A DNA stretch of 10,157 bases from an uncultured Collinsella sp. (GTDB lineage Bacteria; Actinomycetota; Coriobacteriia; Coriobacteriales; Coriobacteriaceae). The stretch spans positions 1 to 10,157 of the forward strand of contig CAAERJ010000018.1 in NCBI GenBank assembly GCA_900758375.1, given 5' to 3'. The notes below the pieces were generated by a model. The model searched no databases. It was not told the origin of the DNA and saw nothing but the letters and a program-made list of their open reading frames with translations. A program made the position numbers and the translations under genes. Below, piece by piece: positions 1 through 6,505 of the stretch. Numbering within the stretch: position 1 is the first letter of the stretch; each line of letters starts with the position of its first letter.

Positions 1-1361
1 ATGCGCGCCTCGTTGCCCAAGTTGAGCAGGTCCTGCATGGTGTAGATGCACGTGTCGCTCACGCTGGCGGCGATGGTGCGATTGAGTGCATCTGCCATGG
101 GTTCGCCGGCCTGCTGATGGGTGTACAGGGCTGCCTGCTCGCGCTGACGCGGGGTGGCCGTTCCCTCAAACCAACCGCGCGCCGTCTCGTTATCGTGGGT
201 GCCCACATAGGCGACGGTGTTGGCGATGTAGTTATGCGGCAGGTAGTACGAGTTGGTGCCCTCAAAGGCAAACTGCAGGATCTTCATGCCGGGGAAGCCC
301 GAGTTGTCGCGCATGTCGATGACGCCGGGGGTGAGGAAGCCCAGGTCCTCGGCGATGATGGGCAGCGTGCCGAGCTTTTCCTCGAGCGTCTTGAAGAACT
401 TGAGGCCGGGACCCTGCGTCCACGAACCGTAGGACGAATCGGGCGAGGAGAACGGCACCTCCCAATAGGCCTCGAAGCCGCGGAAGTGATCCAGGCGGAT
501 GACGTCGTACATGTCGAGGGCGGCGCGAATGCGGCCCTCCCACCAGGAGAAGCCGTCGGACTCCATGGCGTCCCAGTCGTAGATGGGGTTGCCCCAGTAC
601 TGGCCGGTGGCCGAGAACTGGTCGGGCGGCGTGCCAGCGACGCTCACGGGATTGCCGGCGGTGTCGATCTTAAAGAGCTCAGGCGTCGCCCACATCTCGA
701 CGGAGTCACGCGAGACATAGATGGGCAGGTCGCCGATGATGAGAATGTCGCGCTCGTTGGCATAGGCCTTGAGGCGGCTCCACTGGCGATCGAAGAAGTA
801 CTGCGTCATCTGGTGGTAGAGCATACGCGCCGGATGGTCGGCACAGACCTTGGCGGAAGCTTCGCCGCGGGTGCGGAGTTCCGCGGGCCACTCCCAAAAC
901 GCCTTGAGACCGCACTCCTCTTTGACGGTCATGAACTCACAGTAGGGGATGAGCCAGTCCTCGTTGGCCTGGATAAAGTCATCGAAATCGGCCGGCTTGT
1001 CGGCGGCAAAGCGCTCAGCGGCGCGGTCGAGAATCTGACGGCGGCCGCCAAAGATAGCACCGTAGTCGACATTGCTGGGGTCGGATCCCAGATACACGCC
1101 ATCGATATCGCGCTGCTCCAGATACCCTGCCTCGATAAGCTCGGCAAAGTCGATAAAGTTGGGGTTGCCAGCGCGGGCCGAGAACGACTGATAGGGCGAA
1201 TCGCCATAGCTGGTCGTCGTAAGGGGCAGAATCTGCCAGTAATGTTGTTTGCACGAGGCGAGAAAATCGACGAAGTCGTAGGCATTCCAGCCAAAGCCGC
1301 CGATTCCGTATGGTCCGGGCAGAGATGAGACGGGCATGAGGACGCCGCTTGCACGTTCCAT
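1..1361 (-). CDS. malQ: 4-alpha-glucanotransferase (amylomaltase, GH77), 3' end cut by the window
   Basis: This cytoplasmic enzyme transfers 4-alpha-glucan segments between malto-oligosaccharides and releases glucose, in maltodextrin or glycogen breakdown. The window holds 453 complete codons of a family of about 500 residues, so only the last few dozen are missing; the visible end LLNLGNEAR is the conserved near-C-terminal stretch. GH77 motifs appear in order: ASGVLMPVSSLPGPYGIG (4-21), DSPYQSFSARAGNP (54-67), IIGDLPIYVSRDS (208-220), PDQFSATGQYWGNPIY (246-261), RLDHFRG (289-295), IIAEDLG (335-341) and GTHDNE (387-392). By family knowledge the nucleophile is Asp291, the acid/base Glu338 and the third acid Asp390; all are present, so the enzyme should be active. 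The ATG at 1361 is preceded by GGTGAG (1369-1374) at 7 bases. It is separated from galE upstream by galE's terminator and has its own putative promoter. Confidence 0.96.
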   Translation of the reverse strand, partial: MERASGVLMPVSSLPGPYGIGGFGWNAYDFVDFLASCKQHYWQILPLTTTSYGDSPYQSFSARAGNPNFIDFAELIEAGYLEQRDIDGVYLGSDPSNVDYGAIFGGRRQILDRAAERFAADKPADFDDFIQANEDWLIPYCEFMTVKEECGLKAFWEWPAELRTRGEASAKVCADHPARMLYHQMTQYFFDRQWSRLKAYANERDILIIGDLPIYVSRDSVEMWATPELFKIDTAGNPVSVAGTPPDQFSATGQYWGNPIYDWDAMESDGFSWWEGRIRAALDMYDVIRLDHFRGFEAYWEVPFSSPDSSYGSWTQGPGLKFFKTLEEKLGTLPIIAEDLGFLTPGVIDMRDNSGFPGMKILQFAFEGTNSYYLPHNYIANTVAYVGTHDNETARGWFEGTATPRQREQAALYTHQQAGEPMADALNRTIAASVSDTCIYTMQDLLNLGNEAR

Positions 1362-1446
1362 GAATGCGCTCACCAACCTTCTTGTTGTGGGGTCGGCCTG
1401 CCGATGGATGTGCAGTCCGCCTCCGATGTTCTGATCCGATACGCCT

Positions 1447-1476
1447 ATTGTAAAACATGTTGTTTAAACATGTACA
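1447..1476 (-). promoter_or_regulatory. Putative malQ promoter
   Basis: On the minus strand a -10 box TACAAT (1452-1447) follows TGTACA (1476-1471, 4 of 6 matches to TTGACA) at an 18-base spacing. It would give a leader of roughly 80 bases before the malQ start. The -10 is good and the -35 is weak; assigned by eye only. Confidence 0.45.
1455..1473. promoter_or_regulatory. Perfect inverted repeat in the malQ promoter spacer, possible operator
   Basis: ACATGTT (1455-1461) and AACATGT (1467-1473) are perfect reverse complements with the 5-base spacer GTTTA. The 19-base dyad covers nearly all of the space between the putative -35 and -10 of malQ, a typical place for a repressor operator. Which protein binds is unknown. 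A LacI-type repressor is encoded 4 kb away, but nothing in the sequence links the two. Confidence 0.45.
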
Positions 1477-1525
1477 GGCAAGATAAAAAAGTTGGTCGAT
1501 TTTCGGCGAATGGTTACATGCCATG

Positions 1526-1559
1526 AAAAAGCCCCGACCTCACAACGTGAGATCGGGGC
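1526..1559 (-). terminator. Intrinsic terminator of galE
   Basis: Read on the minus strand, a 13-bp stem (GCCCCGATCTCAC pairing with GTGAGGTCGGGGC, one T-G wobble) has a 3-base loop and runs straight into TTTTT (1530-1526). It starts 22 bases after the galE stop codon, so it ends the galE transcript before the malQ promoter. Confidence 0.93.
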
Positions 1560-1581
1560 AAGAGCGGTATGTAGGTTTTTG

Positions 1582-2643
1582 CTACTCGGCGTCGGCGAAG
1601 CCGTTGGGGTTGTGGCTCTGCCAGTTCCAGCTATCTCGGCACATGTCCGCGATGTCGTACTGGGCCTTCCAGCCCATCATGCGCTCGGCCTTGGAGGCAT
1701 CGCACCAGTTGGCAGCGATGTCGCCGGCGCGGCGCTCGCGGATCACGTAGGGCAGCTCCTTGCCACAAGCCTTGGAGAAGGCGGCGACGACCTCGAGTAC
1801 CGAGGTGCCGGTGCCGGTGCCCAGATTAAAGATCTCGACGCCGGTTTTGCCGTTCATCCAGTTAAGGGCGGCAACGTGACCAGAGGCCAGATCGCACACG
1901 TGGATGTAGTCGCGCACGCCGGTGCCGTCGGGGGTGGGGTAGTCGTTGCCAAAGACCTGAACGGCCTCGAGCTTGCCCACGGCGACCTGGGCGACATAGG
2001 GCACCAGGTTGTTGGGGATGCCCTTGGGATCCTCGCCGATCAGGCCCGACGGATGAGCGCCGATGGGGTTGAAGTAACGGAGCAGCACGACGTCCCACTC
2101 GGGGTCGGCAGTGTGGACGTCCATAAGGATCTGCTCGATCATCCATTTGGTCCAACCATAGGGGTTGGTCGCGGGCTTCTTAGGATCCTCCTCGGTGACG
2201 GGCGGGTTGTCCGGGTCGCCGTAGACGGTCGAGGAGCTCGAGAAGATGATGGACTTGCAGCCATGGTTGCGCATGACGTCGATGAGCACCAGGGTGTTCT
2301 CGATGTTGTTGTGGTAGTACTCGACGGGCTTGCTTACCGACTCGCCGACGGCCTTAAAGCCGGCAAAGTGGATGACGCGGTCGATCTGATGGGTATCGAA
2401 GATCTTGTTCATCGCATCGTGGTCGAGCACGTTGGCCTCGTAGAAGGTGAGGTTCTTGGCGGCCTCGTCGCCCACGATGGTCTTGACGCGGTCGACGGCG
2501 ACGGCGCTGGAGTTGGAGAGATCATCGACGATGATGACCTGGTAGCCACCCTCGAGCAGCTGAACGACGGTGTGCGAGCCGATAAAGCCGGCGCCACCGG
2601 TAACGAGGACGCAGGTGTCTTTGGGGTCGAGTGCTTTGGACAT
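1582..2643 (-). CDS. galE: UDP-glucose 4-epimerase
   Basis: This NAD-dependent cytoplasmic enzyme interconverts UDP-galactose and UDP-glucose (Leloir pathway and supply of precursors for surface glycans). It has 353 residues, close to the family's usual 330-350. The Rossmann motif TGGAGFIGSHT is at residues 15-25, and the SDR catalytic set is Ser137 in FSSSSTVYG with Tyr162 and Lys166 in NPYGWTK. Other family motifs are LRYFNPIGAHPSG (188-200), GVRDYIHVCDLASGH (242-256) and NLGTGTGTSVLEV (273-285). The start is ATG at 2643 with AGGAGA (2648-2653) four bases upstream. The residue aligned to the E. coli substrate gate Tyr299 is Asn312 (GDIAANWCDASKA), which may widen the range to N-acetylated sugars. 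It is transcribed alone and ends at the terminator at 1526-1559. Confidence 0.97.
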   Translation of the reverse strand: MSKALDPKDTCVLVTGGAGFIGSHTVVQLLEGGYQVIIVDDLSNSSAVAVDRVKTIVGDEAAKNLTFYEANVLDHDAMNKIFDTHQIDRVIHFAGFKAVGESVSKPVEYYHNNIENTLVLIDVMRNHGCKSIIFSSSSTVYGDPDNPPVTEEDPKKPATNPYGWTKWMIEQILMDVHTADPEWDVVLLRYFNPIGAHPSGLIGEDPKGIPNNLVPYVAQVAVGKLEAVQVFGNDYPTPDGTGVRDYIHVCDLASGHVAALNWMNGKTGVEIFNLGTGTGTSVLEVVAAFSKACGKELPYVIRERRAGDIAANWCDASKAERMMGWKAQYDIADMCRDSWNWQSHNPNGFADAE

Positions 2644-2680
2644 GTAGTCTCCTATCGAATCAGGAACACTTCTTCAGGGG

Positions 2681-2686
2681 AGTATA
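2681..2686 (-). promoter_or_regulatory. Putative galE -10 box
   Basis: The minus strand reads TATACT (5 of 6 to consensus), 38 bases before the galE start codon. No convincing -35 is seen at 16-18 bases; the hexamer there is GATTTG. That would fit a promoter needing an activator, but this is inference. Confidence 0.4.
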
Positions 2687-2741
2687 GCGCAGGCAGGGAC
2701 GCCCAAATCGTGCGCTGTAGGAAAAGCAGAGGATTATGCTA

Positions 2742-2774
2742 GCGTACTCATAACAGAGCTCGCGTACGCATAAC
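2742..2774. repeat. Tandem 13-base repeat, possible regulator binding sites
   Basis: GCGTACTCATAAC (2742-2754) and GCGTACGCATAAC (2762-2774) differ at one base and repeat at exactly 20 bases, about two helical turns. A partial inverted half-site TTATG lies at 2734-2738. They sit 56-93 bases upstream of the putative galE -10, where activator sites usually lie, and also upstream of the divergent hydrolase gene. Confidence 0.5.
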
Positions 2775-2837
2775 CTGATCTTTGGCATTTGCCTACGAGC
2801 CGCCGACCTTGCAGTTTTCTGCCGTTCGTGGAAATCG

Positions 2838-2888
2838 TTGGGACGCGCCATATGTACGCTAATATGTATGAGTTGAGCGACATATAAA
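2838..2888 (+). promoter_or_regulatory. Promoter region of the cell-wall hydrolase gene
   Basis: Two weak readings are possible. One is TTGGGA (2838-2843) with TAATAT (2860-2865) at 16 bases. The other is a -10 TATAAA (2883-2888) without a clear -35. The stretch is AT-rich compared with its surroundings and carries ATATGTA twice (2850-2856 and 2862-2868). The exact promoter cannot be decided by eye. Confidence 0.3.
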
Positions 2889-2909
2889 TAAGCATGTAAC
2901 GGAGTACAT

Positions 2910-4115
2910 ATGTCACCAAACAGCGATTCCATCCTTTCCCAGGAGCTCTCGCGTCGCACTGCCCTCAAGGCCCTGTTCGGCGCTGCTTCTGCGGCAGTTC
3001 TTTTTGGCCTGCCCACTCGCGCCCATGCGGCAGAGGCTTCCAAAGAAACAACCGATAAACTGAATGCCGCCCAGGCCCAGCTCGACGAGGTTCAGGCCCA
3101 GCTCGACAGCATCGCAAATGAGTATGCGGCGCTGGCCAACAAGAATGCCCAGACCCTCAACGACATCGAGAATGTCCAGGGCAAGATTGACGACACGCAG
3201 GCCCAGATCGATGAAAAGAAGGCCGAGCTCAAGAAGAAGCGCAACGACCTTTCCGATCGCGTGGCCGCCAGCTACAAGTCCGGCGGCACGAACATCCTGT
3301 CGCTGCTGCTGGCCTCTGGCTCGTTTGAGGAACTCGTCGCCAACGCGCATTACGTTGAGAAGATCAACAAGAGCGACCGCGATGCCATCGAGGATATCCA
3401 GACGATTCAGGCTGAGCTCGACGCACAGAAGACCGAGCTCGAAGCACAAAAGGCCGACCTGGAGAAACTCAAGGACCAGCAGACGGCTCAGATGCAGGAT
3501 ATGCAGGCCAAGCAGCAAGAGGTCCAGACCGTGCTGAATGGTCTATCCGACGACGTCAAGGAGCTCATGGCTCAGCGTGATTCCGAGATCCTCGCTGCCG
3601 CCCAGGCTGAGGAGGCTGCCAGGAAGGCCGCCGCTGCCGCTGCCGCCGCGAACAAGAACAATTCCTACTCGGGTGGTTCAAGCTCGGGTGGTGGATCGTA
3701 TGCGCCCGGAACCCCGCAACAGAATGCCGGCTCGGGCAAACAGCAGGCCGTCGTCAACGCGTGCTACTCCACGCCTTCGCCGGGTCAGAACTGGTGCGCG
3801 GCGTGGGTTACCAATGTCTTCCGTAACGCCGGCGTGGGCTATTTTGGCGGCAACGCGTGTGACATGTTCAACGCCTGGTGCTATAGCTCCGACCGCTCGG
3901 CGCTACAGGTGGGCATGATCGTGGCCGACTCATCGCATAGCGGTACCGGCATGCCGGGTCTGATCTATGGCCACGTGGGCATCTATGTTGGCGGCGGCAT
4001 CGTTATGAGCAACGAGGGTGCCATTACGTCTAAGTCGCTTGATTCGTTTATTAGCTTCTATGGCACTGGCTCTGGCGTGCGTTGGGGCTGGCTTGGCGGT
4101 ATTGCGCTGTCGTAG
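2910..4115 (+). CDS. Secreted PcsB-like coiled-coil cell-wall hydrolase with C-terminal CHAP/NlpC-type cysteine peptidase domain
   Basis: This is a probable exported peptidoglycan hydrolase of 401 residues. The N-terminus is a signal peptide with a twin-arginine-like SRRTALK (14-20), a hydrophobic run (about 21-34) and a likely cut after AHA (38-40). Residues about 43-225 are heptad-rich coiled coil; DRVAASYKSGGTNIL followed by LLASGSFEELVA (116-144) matches the PcsB-type coiled-coil domain known from division-associated hydrolases. An Ala-rich then Gly/Ser-rich linker (228-276) leads to the C-terminal domain. There Cys296 (NWCAAWV) and His355 (YGHVGIYVGGG) are the likely catalytic pair, with Asn368 or Glu369 as a candidate third residue. 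Cys285, Cys317 and Cys324 could form disulfides. The ATG at 2910 has GGAG (2901-2904) at 5 bases. Family choice between CHAP and NlpC/P60 is uncertain; export and wall hydrolysis are more secure. Confidence 0.87.
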   Translation: MSPNSDSILSQELSRRTALKALFGAASAAVLFGLPTRAHAAEASKETTDKLNAAQAQLDEVQAQLDSIANEYAALANKNAQTLNDIENVQGKIDDTQAQIDEKKAELKKKRNDLSDRVAASYKSGGTNILSLLLASGSFEELVANAHYVEKINKSDRDAIEDIQTIQAELDAQKTELEAQKADLEKLKDQQTAQMQDMQAKQQEVQTVLNGLSDDVKELMAQRDSEILAAAQAEEAARKAAAAAAAANKNNSYSGGSSSGGGSYAPGTPQQNAGSGKQQAVVNACYSTPSPGQNWCAAWVTNVFRNAGVGYFGGNACDMFNAWCYSSDRSALQVGMIVADSSHSGTGMPGLIYGHVGIYVGGGIVMSNEGAITSKSLDSFISFYGTGSGVRWGWLGGIALS

Positions 4116-4193
4116 CTGCGGTTTGAAGCAAGTTGGTCCGGGACTGGGGGCGAGGCGTGACATACCGGACTGGGTTGTCTGAATAAATATGGT

Positions 4194-4221
4194 GAAGGCC
4201 CCTTTCGGGGTCTTCTTTGTT
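4194..4221. terminator. Terminator between the converging hydrolase gene and murB
   Basis: GAAGGCCCC (4194-4202), loop TTTC, GGGGTCTTC (4207-4215) forms a 9-bp stem with one G-T wobble, followed on the plus strand by TTTGTT. It lies 78 bases after the hydrolase stop and 4 bases beyond the murB stop, so it probably serves both genes. On the minus strand the T-rich tail is poor. Confidence 0.8.
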
Positions 4222-5182
4222 AAAGGAATTCGCCTACTCGGTGGACTTCGGGTTCGAGGTCTACGTCGAACTGCTCTTTGACTTTGGCTTGGATGCCGCG
4301 GATGAGTTCGTCGACATCGGCGGCGGTGGCGTGGTCGGCGTTGACGATGAAGCCGCAGTGCTTTTCGCTTACCTGCGCGCCGCCGACAGCATGGCCGCGC
4401 AGGCCGGCATCCATGATGAGTTTGCCGGCAAAGTGGCCCTCGGGGCGTTTGAAGGTGGAGCCGGCACTCGGCATGTCGAGCGGCTGCTTGTCCTCGCGGC
4501 GCTGGCGGTAGTCGTCCATATCGGCCTTGATCATCGCGGCGTTGCCCGGGGCGAGATTGAAAGTGGCCGAAAGTACGATGAAGCCGTCGTCGGCGATGCG
4601 GCTCTTGCGATAGCCCAGGTTAAGCTCGTCGACATCGAACTCGATGATGTTGCCGCTGCCACGGGTGCCGTCGTCGAGCTGGCGAGCGGGTTTGTAGACG
4701 CGCACGGACTCTAGCACATCGGCCATGCAGGCACCGTAGGCACCGGCGTTCATGTAGCAGGCGCCGCCGACCGATCCGGGAATGCCCGAGATGGGCTCCA
4801 TGCCGGTAAGGCCGGCCTCGGCTGCCGCGGCAGCGACATCGGAAAGCAGCGCACCGGCGGCTGCCGTAACGTGCGTGCCATCGACGGTGATGTCGGAGAG
4901 GCCCTCGCCCAGCGCCACGACGACGCCGCGGATACCCTTGTCGCCGACGAGCAGATCGGAGCCGTTGCCCACGATGGTGAGCGGCAGATCGCAGCGATAG
5001 CAGGTGTCAAGCGTGGCGACGAGTCCCTGCTCGGTATCGGGCGTGACAAAGACATCGGCCGGGCCGCCGATCTTAAACGTGGTGTGCTCGCGCATGGGCT
5101 CGCTCATGAGCACGTTGTCCTCACCGGCAACACCGGCAAGCGCGCAGAGCAGGTCCTCGTTAAAAAAGTCATTTTCGTGCAT
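4220..5182 (-). CDS. murB: UDP-N-acetylenolpyruvoylglucosamine reductase
   Basis: This FAD-containing, NADPH-dependent cytoplasmic enzyme reduces UDP-GlcNAc-enolpyruvate to UDP-MurNAc, the second committed step of peptidoglycan synthesis. FAD-domain motifs are HTTFKIGGPADVFV (33-46), VGNGSDLLV (71-79), GMEPISGIPGSVGGACYMNA (127-146) and GAYG (147-150). The substrate domain has YRKSR (191-195), PSAGSTFKRPEG (238-249) and LEPEVHRVG (309-317). By family knowledge the catalytic residues are Arg192, Ser242 (proton donor) and Glu312; all are present. The frame stays open 30 codons upstream to 5272, but that stretch is non-homologous and runs into an inverted repeat. The ATG at 5182 is chosen because AAGGCGG (5191-5197) lies 8 bases before it, giving 320 residues. 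It lies alone, converging on the hydrolase gene, and its neighbours do not form the usual mur cluster. Confidence 0.95.
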   Translation of the reverse strand: MHENDFFNEDLLCALAGVAGEDNVLMSEPMREHTTFKIGGPADVFVTPDTEQGLVATLDTCYRCDLPLTIVGNGSDLLVGDKGIRGVVVALGEGLSDITVDGTHVTAAAGALLSDVAAAAAEAGLTGMEPISGIPGSVGGACYMNAGAYGACMADVLESVRVYKPARQLDDGTRGSGNIIEFDVDELNLGYRKSRIADDGFIVLSATFNLAPGNAAMIKADMDDYRQRREDKQPLDMPSAGSTFKRPEGHFAGKLIMDAGLRGHAVGGAQVSEKHCGFIVNADHATAADVDELIRGIQAKVKEQFDVDLEPEVHRVGEFL

Positions 5183-5225
5183 ACGAATATCCGCCTTATG
5201 GTGGTCGTTTTCATCAATCGAATGC

Positions 5226-5256
5226 AATATACCCCACCCAGATGGATTTGGTGCAA
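5226..5256 (-). promoter_or_regulatory. Putative murB promoter
   Basis: The minus strand has TATATT (5231-5226) as -10. The best upstream hexamer is TTGCAC (5256-5251) at a long 19-base spacing, and it lies inside the outer end of the inverted repeat at 5248-5313. The -10 is plausible; the -35 is weak. Confidence 0.35.
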
Positions 5257-5313
5257 AGTAACCTGGCCCCAACGCACCACATGGTGCAAAGGGGCCAGGT
5301 TACTTTGCACCAA
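5248..5313. repeat. Long perfect inverted repeat (23-base arms), REP/MITE-like
   Basis: Arms 5248-5270 and 5291-5313 are perfect reverse complements. The left arm reads TTGGTGCAAAGTAACC and ends in TGGCCCC. The 20-base centre contains a second dyad, GCACCA (5274-5279) and TGGTGC (5282-5287). The 10-mer TGGTGCAAAG also occurs directly repeated (5249-5258 and 5282-5291). No T-run follows on either strand, so an intrinsic terminator is unlikely. It lies between the divergent murB and lacI-type genes. Confidence 0.9.
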
Positions 5314-5343
5314 TCGCGGCGATAAAACAGCCGTCTACCGGAT

Positions 5344-5360
5344 TGGTAAAGTGTTTATCA
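5344..5360. promoter_or_regulatory. Imperfect 17-base dyad, possible operator of the LacI-type gene
   Basis: TGGTAAA-GTG-TTTATCA has 7-base arms with one mismatch. It lies just upstream of or across the -35 region of the putative lacI-type promoter and 62 bases before the start codon. LacI-family proteins often repress themselves through such dyads, though typical sites have an even, CG-centred core, which this one lacks. Confidence 0.35.
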
Positions 5361-5381
5361 TCGAGGTGGAGGGACGGTCGC

Positions 5382-5387
5382 TATACT
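5382..5387 (+). promoter_or_regulatory. Putative -10 box of the LacI-type gene
   Basis: TATACT (5 of 6 to consensus) lies 35 bases before the ATG at 5423. No good -35 is present; the hexamer at 17 bases is CATCGA. Confidence 0.4.
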
Positions 5388-5422
5388 TTCAAGAGATTGC
5401 GCGAATACTCGGAAGGAGCGAG

Positions 5423-6451
5423 ATGGGAAACAAAGCTACTCTCAAGCAGATTGCCCAGGAGGTGGGGCTTTCCCCCTCGTCGGTCTCGCTTGTTCTCAAT
5501 AATCGGCCCTGTCGCATCTCGGAAGAAAACCGCAAGCTCATCAAGGAGGTCGCGGCGCGCAACCACTATGTTCCCAACCAGATTGCGCGCAGCCTGGTCA
5601 TGCGCGAGTCGCGCACGCTGGGCCTTATCGTTCCCAACATCGAGAGCCGTTTTTTTGCCTCGCTCGCTGGCAGCCTGGAAAAGCGCTGCCGCGAGGACGG
5701 CTATGCGCTTTTTATTACCAGCTCGGGCGGAAGCGCCGAGGACGATCTAGAGCTCCTGCGCCAGCTGGTGACGCGCGGCGTCGATGGCGTGTTTTTGGTC
5801 GTGGGCGACGAATTCTCGGACGACCGCGCTTTGCGCGAAGAAGTCAGCCATCTGCCCATCCCGGCGGTAATGGTTGACCGTGCCATTGAGGGGCTCGAGT
5901 GCGACAAGGTGATGTTCGACCACGAGATGGGCGGCTACATGGCTACCCGCTATTTGATTGAGCAGGGTCACTGTCGTATTGCCTGCCTGGTTAACGCGCG
6001 CCGTTCCAATACGGGTCGCAAGCGACTTGCCGGCTATGAGCGCGCGCTTCGCGAGGCGGGGCTGCCCATTGATGCACTTCTTGAGTTTGAGAGCGAGTAT
6101 TACATTCCGAGTGCCTACGAGGCCTCGGAGGCGGTGCTCGCGACCGATGCCACCGCCGTGTTCGCAAGCTCGGATAACATTGCCCTCGGTTTGCTCAAGC
6201 GCCTGCACGAGATGGGGAAGAGCATTCCGGGCGATATTTCGGTCGTAAGCTATGACAACTCGGCGGCCGACGTTCTCTTTGAGCCGGCGCTGACCGCCAT
6301 TGAGCAGGATCCTGGTGTCCTTGCGGAGCATGCTTTTGGCTGCATGTCCAAGCGTCTTGCCGGTAGGGGCGGTAGGCGTGCCGAAGAGGTCGTCCTGGAG
6401 CCGGCACTTATCGTGAAGGGCAGCGTGCTCGAACTTACCGAATGTAGCTAA
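5423..6451 (+). CDS. LacI/GalR-family transcriptional regulator
   Basis: This is a DNA-binding repressor, probably sugar-responsive, of 342 residues, normal for the family. The N-terminal helix-turn-helix is at about 5-30 (ATLKQIAQEVGLSPSSVSLV), followed by the hinge region VPNQIARSLVMRES (50-63). The periplasmic-binding-protein-like effector domain covers about 64-338, starting TLGLIVPNI (65-73) and containing FASSDNIALGLL (247-258), DISVVSYDNS (271-280) and TAIEQDP (291-297). The start at 5423 is set by AAGGAG (5413-5418) and by the family's usual N-terminus; the open frame extends upstream without homology. The effector and target are not evident: no sugar operon is adjacent, and the neighbours are murB and a gene of unknown function. 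It is likely transcribed alone, with a possible auto-operator at 5344-5360. Confidence 0.94.
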   Translation: MGNKATLKQIAQEVGLSPSSVSLVLNNRPCRISEENRKLIKEVAARNHYVPNQIARSLVMRESRTLGLIVPNIESRFFASLAGSLEKRCREDGYALFITSSGGSAEDDLELLRQLVTRGVDGVFLVVGDEFSDDRALREEVSHLPIPAVMVDRAIEGLECDKVMFDHEMGGYMATRYLIEQGHCRIACLVNARRSNTGRKRLAGYERALREAGLPIDALLEFESEYYIPSAYEASEAVLATDATAVFASSDNIALGLLKRLHEMGKSIPGDISVVSYDNSAADVLFEPALTAIEQDPGVLAEHAFGCMSKRLAGRGGRRAEEVVLEPALIVKGSVLELTECS

Positions 6452-6480
6452 GCGTACTTGTTTGTTTGCATAGATTGCAT

Positions 6481-6493
6481 GCGGAGTGTCCGC
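6481..6493 (+). terminator. Weak hairpin after the LacI-type gene
   Basis: GCGGA-GTG-TCCGC is a perfect 5-bp stem with a 3-base loop, followed by TATTTG, 29 bases after the stop codon. It is too short and its tail too poor to be a confident terminator. Confidence 0.25.
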
Positions 6494-6505
6494 TATTTGC
6501 CGGCG

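Noticed and set aside
117..1328. 403-codon open frame on the plus strand
   Set aside because: It is antisense to malQ, whose motifs are unmistakable; the translation is Val/Gly/Ala-rich and low in recognisable motifs, as expected from the opposite strand of a GC-rich gene.
1492..2742. 416-codon open frame on the plus strand
   Set aside because: Antisense to galE and running through its terminator; no ribosome site or family motif.
5183..5272. 30-codon N-terminal extension of MurB
   Set aside because: The extension reaches into the inverted repeat, does not match the family N-terminus, and the ATG at 5182 has a good ribosome site.
5248..5313. Reading the inverted repeat as an intrinsic terminator
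   Set aside because: No T-run on either strand, and it lies between two divergent genes where no transcript needs to end.
4871..5422. Long N-terminal extension of the LacI-type protein
   Set aside because: The frame is open by chance through antisense murB and the repeat; the helix-turn-helix starts right after the ATG at 5423 with a good ribosome site.
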